Origin: Craspedostauros australis
Lineage: Eukaryota > Bacillariophyta > Bacillariophyceae > Mastogloiales > Achnanthaceae
Direction: 5' to 3'
NCBI GenBank assembly: GCA_026770025.1
Contig: JAMXDE010000015.1
Coordinates: 1,364,001-1,428,000 of the forward strand
Length of the DNA: 64,000 nt
Below, piece after piece: positions 1 to 12,043 of this stretch. Below the pieces are notes generated by a model. That model was given only the letters and a program-made list of their open reading frames with translations. It made no database searches and was not told where the DNA came from. The translations under genes were made by a program, and so were the position numbers. Numbering within the stretch: the stretch's first letter is position 1; each line of letters opens with the position of its first letter.

Positions 1-1213
1 ACCAGCATTTGTGGTGTGGCATGATGGCTCTCCGCGCGACAGGGTTGATGTCACAAAACAGACCATTGGCAGCGGCACTTAATCACCATGTTTGTTCTGT
101 ACGACATGGATTGCCCGGCTCTGTGATGACACGTATACACAACATGCCCCTCCTTGGCGACGAAAGATGTACAGTCTCTGTCGTTTCTCCCCAATCTCAC
201 TCGTGTTTCCCTGCCATGGCGTCACATTGCGTTCGCTCATGCAACTACGATGCCAATGATGGCACTTGACACTGGACGCAGCTGTCATTCCGTGGTACTT
301 CGTGTTGTTGTTCCTATCCAGCAAAGATATCACTTGAAGTTGCACGGCGGACAATATGCTGTTGCTTTTTGGTGATACGCGGAAAAAGCTCTACCTCGTC
401 GACGGAGTTCCCTGCATGGTGAGGGACTGCACCGATGTTGGTGTCATCGCAGCGAGGGGCGGGGAAACTCACGTCACGATTGACACCGACGCTCTCTGAC
501 ATCTGCAATGTTCCATGATGTCAAACAACTACGTCCACGGGCGTGCCACTCCATCCTCACGGATCTCATTGACATGATCTGACGCGGGTCATGCGGTAGG
601 GCACAGCACCTTGCGTAGCATTGCCGAATTTGTGATGACGTGTGCTGTATCCAAGCATTCCAAGATGGATTATTCGCGGGGAACAGAAAGGTGCAGTAGT
701 ACTGATGCATGCACATTTAACGCTTGCTGTGGTCGTGTCTTGCATGCACCTGTACATCCCAACGACGACGCGTTATTGCATTCCATGCCATTGGCGGAAC
801 AAGGTCATTTCTCCTTCCAGTGCTATCGCAAACGCACCAACCACCCCGCGATTCAGGATGACGATGCACAAAGTTCTCCACCGAGGGTGCTGTCTGTCTC
901 TGGCTCACACTTGATGCCGGACGCGTGTTGGGGGGTGCGGGTGACACGCACTCTCGCCTTCCATGATTGCCTTCGCGACGCACCATTCTCCACGATGACG
1001 TCGTCTTGCATTATTCCACCTGTGCAGAGGCACGTCGTGCACAACATCAAAAACGTCGAACGCATCCCCCCATGCGCAAATGCATGCGCGTGCGGATGCT
1101 TGCACTGCAGATGAACCATGCATGGGCTGCAAACGCACGAAGAGTGCACTGTATTCGCGTATCAACATGTGCTGTGAAAGAATGTGCACTTTCCATACAC
1201 TGTCCGTGTACAC

Positions 1214-1583
1214 AGATCGACGTCGCATGCGCATGCACTGCACTTCACGCACTTTTCGTGCACATGCACTGCACTGCACTGTACCGCACTTTTCGTGCAC
1301 ATGCACTGCACTGCACTGTGCTGCACATGCACTTCACATGCACTGCACTGTACTGTACTGTACTGTACTGTACTGTACTGTACTGTACTGTACTGCACTG
1401 CACTGCACATGCACTTTCCGCGCACATGCACTTCACTTCACATGCACATGCACTTTCCGCGCACATGCACTTCACATGCAGATGCACACGCACTTTTCAT
1501 GCACATGCACTTCCCTGCACATGCACTTCCCTGCGCATGCACTTCCCTGCGCATGCACTTCCCTGCGCATGCATTTTCCCTGC
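1214..1583. repeat. CA/TG-rich degenerate satellite with (TACTG)9
   Basis: About 370 bases are built from variants of the words TGCACTG, CATGCACT and TTCCCTGCG. At 1351-1395 there are nine uninterrupted copies of the pentamer TACTG, which then pass into CACTG copies up to 1405. From 1506 to 1579 a unit of about 18 bases (ACTTCCCTGCGCATGC type) repeats. The self-complementary word GCATGC or TGCA is frequent, so many small hairpins are possible. Confidence 0.85.
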
Positions 1584-1920
1584 AGCTCGTCAACATGTGG
1601 GATGCCAGATTAGTGTATGTCGTGCGCATGTCGCAGTCATGTCCAAGCGATATCGCAGACGACATTTAGCAAAAATAGCATTTCTCTGTTATACTTGGTT
1701 TGCACGGTTTACCACTGAGCAATAGCAACAAATGGCAAAGCCTACAAGGCAGAAGAGGCGCACAACTGTGCGTGGAATCGGTGTGCCCATGCAGGCTCTA
1801 CAGTCGCCATCGCTTCGTTGACCAAGGTGCAAGTCAGCCACGGATGATTAGCGTTGCAATGGTGTGGAGAAATGTCACCGGGTTGTCGTAGCCATGTCCG
1901 TTGTATGTCTGGGGAAATCA

Positions 1921-2010
1921 GCGGAGGGGAAAATGCTGACATGCAAATCAGCGGATGGGAAAATACTGACATGCAAATCCGCGGATGGGAAATTGCCAAC
2001 ACGAAAATGT
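1921..2010. repeat. Three copies of a 30-bp tandem repeat
   Basis: Units lie at 1921-1950, 1951-1980 and 1981-2010. The first two differ at a few bases and the third is more diverged. The unit begins GCGGATGGGAAAATACTGAC. Confidence 0.85.
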
Positions 2011-2171
2011 GCAAATCTGTGGAGTTGCGAAACCTGGGAAGCGCATGCGTAAGAACGCTGATGTGCAGTCGCTGAAATGTGCATGTGCCGGTCCAGTTGA
2101 TGAAGCCGACATGCGAAGCAAAGGTTGACATGCAACAGCTGACATGCGTATGTGCGCATTCTGAAGTGCAG

Positions 2172-2213
2172 ACGATGACACGCATACGATGACACGCATA
2201 CGTTGACACGCAT
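2172..2213. repeat. Three copies of a 14-bp tandem repeat
   Basis: The unit ACGATGACACGCAT occurs at 2172-2185 and 2186-2199, with one change at 2200-2213. It is a short microsatellite-like array in non-coding sequence. Confidence 0.85.
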
Positions 2214-3488
2214 ACGATGCTGTGTCGGTGCGCAAATGCAGTTGTCGTAATGCTGACACGCATCCTCCAACATGCGGGGTAGCGACATGATGACGCTCAT
2301 GTGTACATGTTGACATGCATATCCTGGTGTGCCGCAAGGGCAACTCCGAACATGAACAAAAACACCTCACGAACGAGGACAACGCGCCAACACAAACGAC
2401 AGGCGACGCGGATGATGCATCCAACCGTGTGCAAACCACAAATTGTGCGCGTCTTGTAATTTCGTGGTCGCAGCACTGACAACACAAAGAAAAAATGGCG
2501 TGCGTTGTTCAGTGGCGGAAAGTGCCATCACAGAAAGTGTCCATTACGACGCGCACACCAACGTCACAATCTACCACCAGTCGTGCAAACGGGAATGTCT
2601 TTGCGCGACCACGCCAGTTGGCATCCCTCCATCAGTGAACAAACACAACCGCATGGTCGTGGTCGCACTGATGTCTTCGTCGTGCAATGATACTGGTTGT
2701 GTGCAAAAGCGAAAAAATGGAGTTGGATCCGACTGTCGGAACCGCGTGGAGCATGTGCGGGTGCCGCGGCTCCAAGTGCGTGTCAACCTTGCGTTCCCCG
2801 TGTTGTGCACACGTCATGTGATGAAACGTTTCTTGCGCACGAAGAAGGGATAGCGTGGTATCTGTCGACCTGTTGACATGACATGGATGACGTGCGTATG
2901 GTTCAACTACAACTGACGTGGAATGCTGTATATCACATCCTACATGTCACGTGGCGGAAACCAACCAATGATGTAACACTATGGGACGTCAACACACGTC
3001 GTGCGAGAGCGAGGATCTAAACTGCTAGGCTGCTGCAAAAGATGCGATGAATCTATTCATATCGTAGGCCCCACGATGACATCACTTGTGGCAGTGACAC
3101 CGATTGTTCTATAGAATAGGTGTTGTCAACATTCACTACGGAGTTGAAGCCGCCTGCATGCGACGATCTTTGCACAGTGACATGGCCATCCACTGATCTG
3201 TACACCACCGAAGAGTCAGGTGCCAGCAGCCATGGAGTCAACAAACGAGTACTAACATACACTGACATGTGATGTGTCACACTGTACTGTGGGTGTAGAA
3301 TCCTACTGCTACATGAATTCGTTCACCCTGTGCGATGCTGTAACTCAATCTGTCCCATGTACATCAACGTAGTAATCTAGCAGGCCGACGAGCTGTTGTG
3401 TTGCATGAGTGGATGCATGGATGCTGACGGTGGAATGTACTCACAAAATAGCAAGGCCTCCCTCAACTACATTCATCAAACTGCTAGC

Positions 3489-6258
3489 ATGGCTAAATCC
3501 TGGAAGCGCACCGCACCCGAGGTAGTGGAGCTGAAACGAAAGATAGAGTGTGGTGAAATCCTACAATCCTACTCTGCAAACTTCGTCTACGACAAGTACC
3601 GTGAACTACACGTGTTCAGCCGCGCAAACTTCGCTCGCAACTACAGGAACTTGTGGATTACGCACCTGGAGGAGGTCGCGTTGGCAGGTACGTAGTGGTG
3701 AGTAAATTGATTGGTTGTGCACGTATGATGTGCGCACAATGGACATTTCTCACTCACACGTCTGCACAGAAGCCACAAAGCCGAAGAACACACCGGATGT
3801 AAAACAGTACATCAAAAACAAAGAGTACCTTCAATCCGAAGTCGGTTGGGCTGTCTCCCTTCCTCCCTCTCACTTTCTCAAAACCGCATCCCAAAACAAC
3901 GTCACCTCTCCCTCCACCCAATCAACGGCATCAGCTGGGCCAACCAAACACCCCACCACTCCAACACGAATGAAAAAAGCAAACCAAAAGACAGCCAAGA
4001 GTGAACAGGTAAGTACACTGGTGAACAGAGAGAGTGAAGAATCCTGTACGGAAGAAATGTCTGAACCCGAAGAACCTGTTCCGGTCACTCCTGCGCGAAT
4101 CAAGGAGAGGAAAGTTTTGACAACCGCGTCCTGGCTTGAGCGCAACAAAACTGTGGGACTGGTTGGTCATCGTCATGAGTACTTGCACGAGAACCATCGT
4201 GTCCTGGGTATTGATTTCGTTCTCCCTGGTGGCACATGTGCGGATGATGTTGAATGCATCATTGTCAACGGCACTCAACTCCACATCAAGGTGGAGGCCA
4301 ATGCAGGACTCACCAATACAACATTGCACCAAGACCGTGAACTGCTTTCCTTGTTCAACCACGACCCAAAAAACAAAAATGCCCCCGATGCCACCGGATT
4401 CTACCTTCAACAGGAACGCAAGCTCGCCTACAAGCGTGCGACAAAGTGTGTCTGGAATTCGGATGAGCCCCAAACTCGTGTGCACCGTGAAGACTTGCCA
4501 TGTGTTGTCGCGGGGATGCTTGACAACAACCCCACCGGCGTTTTTCTCCACATCAACTTCATCGAACCTCTTGTCCCTCTTAACTCATCCACGATCAAAA
4601 AACAAGAAAGCGCGCACGTGCCCATGCTGCTTGTCCATATGGTGGAGGCGCTCCCAGACAGAACACTTCCCCTCAAACCAACAAACAGAGCCTCGCGCAC
4701 TAATCCCACCACGAAGGCGCTTCGCACCTCCCCCCCCCAAACAACACGACAAACCCAAGCTTGAAAAATTGTGCGCGCTTCTTGACTCCGGCAGCTTGTC
4801 TGAAGATGACTGCAAGTATGACTCTGTGCCAACACCAGTCCGCAGCAGAAGCAAGGTAAGTGCTGCGCCCTTGGAACCAACACGAACTGCAATTGATTAA
4901 TTAGCACTTACTCACACCTCTCTTTTTCCGTTTTGACCGTTATCCACGCATGTGCCTTGTTGCCTTCTGTGCGCACAGCCGGAGATTATCTATCTGTTGA
5001 GCAGCGACAGCGACACTGACCCGATCGTTCCTGACAAGAACGAAGCGAAAGCCAAGCGTCCTGATTGCGTCCTGTCGTACGCACGGAGCAAAGTGAAGGT
5101 GGAACGGGTTGCCAGACCGGAGATCGTCCGCAGCCACCACAATGACCCGCACCAACACGCTGCAAGCATGCGCAGTGTGTTCATCACTCGCTCCTACAGC
5201 GAGGATGCAGCCACCACCAAACACAAAAACACTCACAAAAACAAAGCACACCGCAAAACAACAACACCAACCAACACCAGCAACCACCACATTGGGACCG
5301 CCTCTCACCATGGCAGTCCCGGCCTAAGGAGCAACACACCCAAATGGCACTATGGGTGTGTGGCTCCCACGAAGAAGCGCAAGGACCCTCCCTCCGAGGC
5401 GTCGCCATCCTCCATGGCAGCTTCCATCACAGCATGCGCCAGCAACCAATCCAGCCCGAAGAAACAATTCGACAGTGGGGCCAACATGCCCACACTGACA
5501 GATACTGCGGGCAAGGCAGGAGAAGCTGCCTTGGCAAGAGCAGTGGCAGCCAGCAACAGCACAGCATTCGGTGGTGGGGCCAACACACCCCCACCACCAG
5601 ATGCATGCAGCACTGCACCACCGAGCACAACATTCGAGGCCCCAGATGTGCTGCCACTGCCAGAAGCAACAGCCTTGGCAACCTTGGCAGCAGCAGCAGG
5701 CAACACACCACACAGCACCAGCACAGGAATCAAGGGCGGGGCCGATGCGCCCCCACTGCCAGGTGCAACAGAACCAAACACCGGCGACGACTACTAGAGG
5801 AACAGAGCCAGCAAACAGCAACATCGGACAGCACCAAATATGAAATGAATGAGCAGCAACAGAGCCAGCAAACAGCAACATCGGACAGCACCAATCATGA
5901 AATGAGTGAGCAGCAACACAGCCAGCAAACAGCAACATCGGACAGCACCAAATATGAAATGAGTGAGCAGCAACAGAGCCAGCAAACAGCAACATCGGAC
6001 AGCACCAATCATGAAATGAGTGAGCAGCAACACAGCCAGCAAACAGCAACATCGGACAGCACCAATCATGAAATGAGTGAGCAGCAACAGAGCCAGCAAA
6101 CAGCAACATCGGACAGCACCAATCATGAAAAGAAAGCGGAATCGCCACAAACAGTCCAACCCACAAGCCAACAGAAACAAATACGAGACAACCCCCACAA
6201 AGACAGAAACAAAAAAGCGGAAGAGATGAAACCAACGTCGCAAGACATAATGAAATAG
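3489..6258 (+). CDS. Unrecognised multi-exon protein with a repeat tail; probable frameshift
   Basis: I do not recognise the family. The start is taken at the ATG at 3489, because the longer frame begins at TTG. Exon 1 ends at 3687; an 82-nt intron (GTACGT...CACAG, 3688-3769) joins in phase 1 to a long exon. Protein continuity is lost at a run of nine C (4730-4738): sense-looking codons continue in the next frame (SGSLSEDDCKYDS) to the donor AAG|GTAAGT at 4855. A 123-nt intron (4856-4978) joins in phase 0 to an exon rich in Ala, Thr and Pro, which stops at 5797. A 35-nt GT-AG segment (5763-5797), or a second frameshift, would carry it into six 19-residue repeats ending at 6258. The N-terminal part is basic (MAKSWKRTAPEVVELKRK) and the middle has a globular-looking block with VLGIDFVLPGG. 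It could be a transposon-borne gene or a decaying lineage-specific gene. Confidence 0.5.
5800..6135 (+). repeat. 57-bp (19-residue) tandem repeat, about six copies
   Basis: Full units lie at 5851-5907, 5908-5964, 5965-6021, 6022-6078 and 6079-6135, with a partial first unit at 5800-5850. In frame 1 each unit reads EQQ(Q/H)SQQTATSDST then KYEMS or NHEMS. The period is an exact multiple of three, there are no stops and the variation changes single residues, all of which suggests a translated repeat. The minus strand also stays open here, giving a Cys/Leu-rich frame that is probably a shadow. Confidence 0.85.
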
Positions 6259-6620
6259 CCAACCACCCCATGCAACACAACATCGCAACTGTGCTGCGCT
6301 GAAATCAATAGTAACATGTTCGTCATCGGGAGTACAAGCCCATCAAACTGAACTAGTGAAAGTGTGGTCAAAATCATGACCCCAGCATCAGCTGGGGAAA
6401 GTCCAATGACGTGTGTTGGTGCAGATGGCAACCCATAGTATGGTATCCCATGTCGTTGCTAATCAAAACTCAGTACATGGTGCCAGTTGTCGCAGCAACT
6501 AATCCGTGACAAGCGCAATGGGATTCATTTGTAGTCCTGGGAAATATAGGAAAACAATAACAGGAAATGCTGACATTTTCCCTACATCCGGGAAAATGTC
6601 GTCTATTTCCCCTGCTCCCT
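6259..6620. other. Intergenic, with a hairpin
   Basis: No gene is seen. An inverted repeat, GACATTTTCCC (6572-6582) and its exact complement (6590-6600), is separated by 7 bases. It extends imperfectly outward through GGAAAT/ATTTCC, so the full stem spans about 6561-6615. Confidence 0.6.
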
Positions 6621-8585
6621 GGTGCAATTGTAGTCGGAACAGCACATCATGTGACATCACATCACATCAACGTTGACAACCATCGTGGTTTGGTGTGATG
6701 CTGTCATGCCATACCCACCACACATCAGACATCGGACATCGGACATCGCATAACATCGCATACATCATCCGACATCTTGACTTCCTCACACCACAAGTAT
6801 TCTCGCACGTTGCCGTTCTGACACTGTATCAAAAAAGAGTCATCGTCCGTACCGACGTTGCTTTGATCCATTCCATCCAACTTTGCTTCATCCCCAGTTC
6901 AGAACCCATCACCGTTTTCGTGCCAATCTCAACTGTTTTACTGTGACTGGTTGAAACAACAGGCAACACATCAACGAAACCGGTCATCGAACGAAACCAA
7001 GGCAGGTATTTTACATGCTACGCTCGTGGCATCATCAATCACACCCACTGGTTACGAAACGGGTCACTCTCAGCCAATAGTACACTCTCTGACACACCCG
7101 ATCACACGAGGCATCAGTACGACTACTCGAAAGCAATCCCCATCACCGTTCGTGCCAATACGCCAGAACGCTCCTGTTGGCTGCGGATCTCTCCAAAATC
7201 GATTCATCGTTCTCACAATTTCAACTCAAGAACAACAACAAACACATCAACAGCAACAACACAAGTCAACTCAACCCAACTCAACCAACTCTTCGAACAA
7301 GCCATCAATCAATCACATACAACAGCTTCAAACCCAAACATCACAATAACCTATTCCACAAACAAACAAACAAACACATCTATCCAATCATGAAGTACAC
7401 CAACCTCACCGTCGCTCTCATCTCCTTCGTTGTTGTCGCCGACAACATGGCATCCACAACTGCATTCTTCTCATCCGTCCTCACGTCGTCACCGGCGCGG
7501 CGTTCGGGAAAGCAGAAGATCCTCCCAGACCTGGGCAATATCGTCGAAGCACAGCATGAAGCCGTGCTGCAGATTGCACTCGACATCGGCAAGTCCGGGG
7601 AATCGTCACGAATGGGAATCAAAGGACTCACACTGGAGCTGCATTCCGAAGCGATCCCCAGCGACCAACCCTCCGTCAAATTGCCAGGTACGTACGAATA
7701 CAACAAGAAGGGAAGGGAGGCTATAGAGAGTCAATCGTATTCGTCATCTGTCCGATCGATGTTGGCTGGTGGAAGCCGATCGAAAACGTGAGCGCATTTG
7801 CGTTCACCGCCATTTGCTGACACGTGTATTCCAATCCTCCGCTCTGCTCATCTCTATGCTCTACAAACGCCACTGCACAACCTCCCTCCCGTTCCTGCTG
7901 CAACAGGCATCAACGGTCCTCACCCAGAGCTCTCCAGCGGATCCAGACGCCTCGAAATTCAAGAAGAAGGTGGATTCGTCTCCCTCGGCGGCGCGCAGAA
8001 GGTGGAAATGAAGGACCCGTGCTGGGAGATGGTCTGGAGAGATGGCGCACCAGCAGGCTCGCTGGTGTGTGGATTCGATATCTCCGATGACTACCACCGC
8101 AACGACGCCACGCTCCCCAAGGGCAAGACGTACATCAGCTTTCCGGTCTGGACGACGGAAGGTCTATCCAATGCACGAGAGCAGAAGGCCAGGTCCGTGG
8201 GATACGACCAAGCCAAGCGAGACGCCTTGGATGAGTTCCAGCAGGAACCCAATCCCCTCCTCAAGGCATTGAAGTACAGAGAAGCATGCGTCGCGGCCGA
8301 GAAGTGCTCGCTGTATCCGATGCGAAACTTCGCCGTCGTGCCGGACGCCGAGGAGATCGTCCCATTCCGCAAGCACCAGGAATCCGCCGACGACATCTGG
8401 TTGACCACACGCGGCGTCGTCTGGGCCACCGAGCTGCCGCGTGGGCAGAAGGTGGTGTTGGGGAGTGCCAACATCATCCAATCCACATTTTCGGAACAAT
8501 AGGCGCGCGCCAATTTTGAATCGCGACAGAATCACACCAGGACCAATTTGCACACGCCCACACAATACAATGAACATAATAGAGG
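6621..8585 (+). repeat. Duplicated block, copy A
   Basis: This block is repeated in direct orientation at 12044-14024. The similarity includes about 770 bases of leader (a CATCGGACAT-rich stretch and an A/C-rich 5' leader), both exons, the 219-nt intron and about 80 bases after the stop. It begins near GGTGCAATTGTAGTCGGAAC and fades after ACAATACAATGAACATAATAG. Confidence 0.9.
7390..8502 (+). CDS. Predicted plastid-targeted protein, copy A
   Basis: Two exons, 7390-7687 and 7907-8502, are joined by a 219-nt intron (CAG|GTACGT...CAACAG|G, phase 1), giving 297 residues. The N-terminus has a hydrophobic signal peptide (about residues 5-20) and then ASTTA|FFSS, with Phe after the predicted cleavage site and a Ser/Arg-rich stretch. 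That matches the bipartite plastid-targeting presequence of diatoms. The mature part is hydrophilic and has the block DPCWEMVWRDGAPAGSLVCG followed by KGKTYISFPVWT. I do not recognise the family and assign no activity. It is almost the same protein as that at 12818-13930, differing at about ten residues. Confidence 0.85.
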
Positions 8586-10369
8586 TAATAGAGCTAAACT
8601 AGCAGTTAGGCGAAGGAAGGATTTCCCAACACGCATGAACCGTTTTCCCACGAATTGGCCTGAACCACTTTTGGACATAACCATGTTTCGGACATAACAG
8701 TTGAGATTCAATAAGGGACAGACTATTACCGAACACGGTATCAACCTGATGGGAGAAATTCTTGTTTTGGCGCGAAATCTTCCGACTTGATCGACCACCA
8801 AACCTTTTTCTCCTCCTTTCTCTCCTCCATTCACGAGTCCATCATGACTCAAGCATGACCGACCTGACTCACACCTTACCTTGGGAACTATATGCTCCTC
8901 ATACCCTTCTACTACAACACTCCTTGATTCCCTCCATGCTGATGACTACTGCACTACTGCCGTAGTCTTGACATGTGTATCCAACCTGCTTCAACTCGAG
9001 CAATGGAATCCGAGGGTGAGCTCCAGCCACAGCCATTGCATCATGACCTACACTGCAATGTATCTACGTGTGTGGAGAGAAAGGAACTGTAATAATGTCT
9101 ACCCTCAAGCACTGAACCAAGTACATCAGTGCAGGGTCTCGCCAAGTTGTGTGGCATCGTTTCTTCATCCTACTAACACTACAAGCTAACTCATAATAAA
9201 CAGACAAGGATTAGCTACAAAAGCACTCTTCTACTCATCGTTACAGTAACGACTATTCAATCAGTACACCTCTCTTGAACTGCATCACACGGCTATCCTG
9301 AAGCCGGCAGATTCACAAGGTATCCTCCACCAATTCACACCAACTACGCCCGAATCATACCTATAACCATGTTTTGGACATAACCACATTTGGAGAGGGC
9401 ACAAGTCTTTGAAGAAAGTCTTTGAAACCCAAGACCCATGGAAAAAGGGTTCCGATGACCTGGTCATTGGAACCCTCCCCGCCAAAATCCCGATGCCTGG
9501 GCGAGACTGCCGGATTGAAGGATCGGCATCACGCAGGAATGTTGGAAATCCAGGGTGGTGTTAGTGGTAGAGTGCTAATCAATATTAGAATCTACTTCTT
9601 CGAACTGTGGGCTCTTCATTGCTCTCAACTTGCGATGTTCGATCTCCTCCTGAGATCACCATGATAGCTCCATGCTTGCTCAACGTGAATTCATCTTGCA
9701 ATTCATCATGCATGCATCAGGCATCTCATCATGCATCCATGGTGTAGTTGTCTTGCATTGTTAACACCGCATCTTGTCTTGCCTCTGATATTTGTTGGAA
9801 ATCCAGGGTTATAGTTAGTACTGTAATCTAATCTGCTGTTAGAAACTGTACCGTTTTAGAACTGTGAGCTCAATCTCATCATCTCTTTCGATTTCAATTT
9901 CATTGTAGGCATTTGTTGCGGTAGCGTTATGGGGTATCGCTGTGTCACCAGATGCTTCCCTCTGTATTCATCATGCCTTGTTCATGAATCTTCATATGCC
10001 TTCCTTTGTGTCTTTGTCTTGGTATCTCATCGTTTGTATCTGTATGTTTGTAGCTGTCTACGTTCATATGGTAGGAATCTGCAGTCCTGTGTGCTTGTCT
10101 GTCATATGTTTTGATCCTTGATCCTGTGACACCTCATCACATGATTGGTGTCATCTTTGGTGATGTTCCAAACCTGCGGTTGTTCTGATCCTTTCTGATG
10201 TTGGCCACCTGTGGCATGTCTTGTCCGCAGGAGGGGCGCGTGCTGCTCCCTGGAGGGGGTGCGTCACTTGCCCATTGCCGTTGCCAGAGTTCTGGCTGAC
10301 GACGCCGTCTGCATGGTTGCCATGGTTGGTTTGGTATTGGGACCTCCTGATCCATGTTTGGTGTGGTTC
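8586..10369. other. Intergenic with LTR-like fragments
   Basis: No gene is supported. The word TGTTGGAAATCCAGGG occurs in direct orientation near 9539 and 9793, each followed by related sequence (GTTAGT, GAACTGTG(A/G)GCTC). These look like the starts of two diverged LTR fragments of a Copia-type element. A second pair, GGACATAACCATGTTT(C/T)GGACATAAC, occurs near 8674 and, less exactly, near 9364. On the minus strand, 10143-10355 is an open Pro/Gln/Arg-rich stretch that may be a last exon of the gene described at 10370-11150. Confidence 0.45.
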
Positions 10370-11150
10370 TTATATTGCCAGAGGACAGGCTACCCTTTCT
10401 TCTTGGTAGGACTCATATAAATCACGTTCGTCCTTAATCATGGTCGTAATGATATGGTATTCAAAGGTGTGGCGAATAATGTTGGGAGGTGCGGCAATCA
10501 TGGGTATCTTGACAAAGTCGTACCCTCGATTCCTAACACATAGATTGTAGTCTTTAACTATGCGATGCAGGCAGTTTTGAGCCGCCTCGTTTATTCTACA
10601 TGAGTCGCCCAGCAGGGAATGAATGATGTTGGGTAGGTCGCTGTCCTTGTGGTGTATTTGATTATGTCCATTGGATGGTGGAGGTGTAGTTAGAGCATGC
10701 GCGGTACGCTAAGCGTCTTTGGGCGTCAACGGAAGGAGACAGGGCGGCGCCCATGCGATTACCTGCGGGACTCCAGCTTGCGGGCTGGGAGACGCAGCGA
10801 CACATCCACGCTATTTGCGCCAGGGGAACGATGGCTGCGATGTGGGGCATAGCGTGTAGCAGAGTGAGCAGCCATTCTGCTTGTCGTGGTTCCGACGTTG
10901 GGACCTGCTGGGCAAGCTGGCGAAGGTGGGTGGGGATGGGCCGTGGTGGCAGCTCTTGGAGGGGTTGGCAGTAGAATTGCATGCGCTGGGACATCACATC
11001 GTGCTCTCCTTCCTCGTGAAGCGCGTGGTTCTGACTAGACCGATGTTGCAGCGCCATGTACCGTAGCTCGTGGGTCACCTCTGCCTGCCAGTCGATGGGC
11101 CCGCGGCGGCCTGGGGATGGAGAAGGGTTGAAGCTGTGGTTGGGAGAAGC
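10370..11150 (-). pseudogene. Broken or multi-exon gene of unknown family
   Basis: On the minus strand an open frame enters at a good acceptor (CACTCCAG|GCTTCTCCC, near 11150) and runs to 10662, with protein-like sequence such as WQAEVTHELRYMALQHR and PRQAEWLLTLLHAMPHIAAI. A second frame, shifted by one base, is open from 10708 to 10370. It has no early ATG, and its sequence is clearly protein-like (RIVKDYNLCVRNRGYDFVK). The two overlap at 10662-10708. Either a frameshift or a short intron links them, and I see no clear splice pair. I do not recognise the protein. Position in a repeat-rich interval favours a gene remnant. Confidence 0.4.
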
Positions 11151-12043
11151 CTGGAGTGAGAATACACGCAAGTCAAGTGCTACATGTGACCTGCATGCCA
11201 GAAACACCGAAACGGAATAGGAGGCAACGATGCCAACAAGCACAAACATGCAGGTGGAATCCTTGAGCATTCTTTTTGTACACTGTGGATGGAAACAAAA
11301 AATGGAGAAGAACGGACTTCCTATTGCCATAGTCTTCCACCGAGGAAGGCTACTCAACAGCATAGATAAGGCTAGACAGTCTACATGACGCCATCACGCG
11401 ATTACTATGATTTATTTCAGTCCCTCCAAGATACAACGTCGCAGCGAAGCTTTTGGGGAGGCTCCCCAACTCGTGTCACATCGACAAGGCCAGGGGATGG
11501 CATACAGTTACAAGCGATGACTTTCTATTGATGTCATTCGTGACGTCAACAAGTTCTCGACACACACCACGATTTCGAAAGTTCTTCCGAACAACAACCA
11601 AGACAGGCGAAATTCTGTTTGCTTGGTCTCGTGGCGTGTGCGAAGTGATGTTCGCGATGTGATGGGTTGGCGAACACGATGATGAGCGACGCGAAGAACA
11701 AATCCTCTCCGCTCGACAATGATGTTGAGTCATGTTGCAACATCATCACACATCATCCTCACGTACGCGCGCTCTCTGTTGGGTACCTTGTACTACTATG
11801 GGTACATGGAGTAGCAGAGCAGGTGCGTTCGAATTGCACGTGGTAGTCGTACGACTACCAATACGGAAGTGGAGTGTGATGTGCGCGGATGCGCGCATGA
11901 ACATTTGAGATTCGCGACGGCGATGGTGATGATGATGTGAAGTCCCTTCCTTCTGTTCGTTGATGAGCAGTTTGCAAACATTGATGCATCGATCCGTCAT
12001 GTGGACATGCAACAGGGTATGGTGTTATACATGTGGTGGTACT
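11151..12043. other. Intergenic
   Basis: The minus-strand frame of the preceding feature stays open up to 11363 (start codon region MLLSSLPRWK), so an upstream exon could lie at 11270-11363. Otherwise no gene or marked repeat is seen. Confidence 0.4.

Larger units (their letters stand above)
1..3488. other. Repeat-rich non-coding stretch
   Basis: No convincing gene is seen. The open frames here are short, overlap on both strands, and are rich in Cys, His, Met and Arg, as expected from CA/TG-rich repeats. The stretch carries three tandem-repeat arrays listed separately. The motifs ACATGC and GACACGCAT recur throughout 1.1-2.4 kb, suggesting spread of short tandem sequence. Confidence 0.6.

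Noticed and set aside
5800..6135. CRISPR-like array
   Set aside because: The 57-bp units are contiguous and translated, with no unique spacers; the other tandem arrays also lack spacers.
5324..6283. 319-codon minus-strand frame with repeated Cys/Leu units
   Set aside because: Antisense of the 57-bp repeat; a repeat period divisible by three keeps all clean frames open. The plus-strand Gln/Ser/Thr reading fits the neighbouring exon better.
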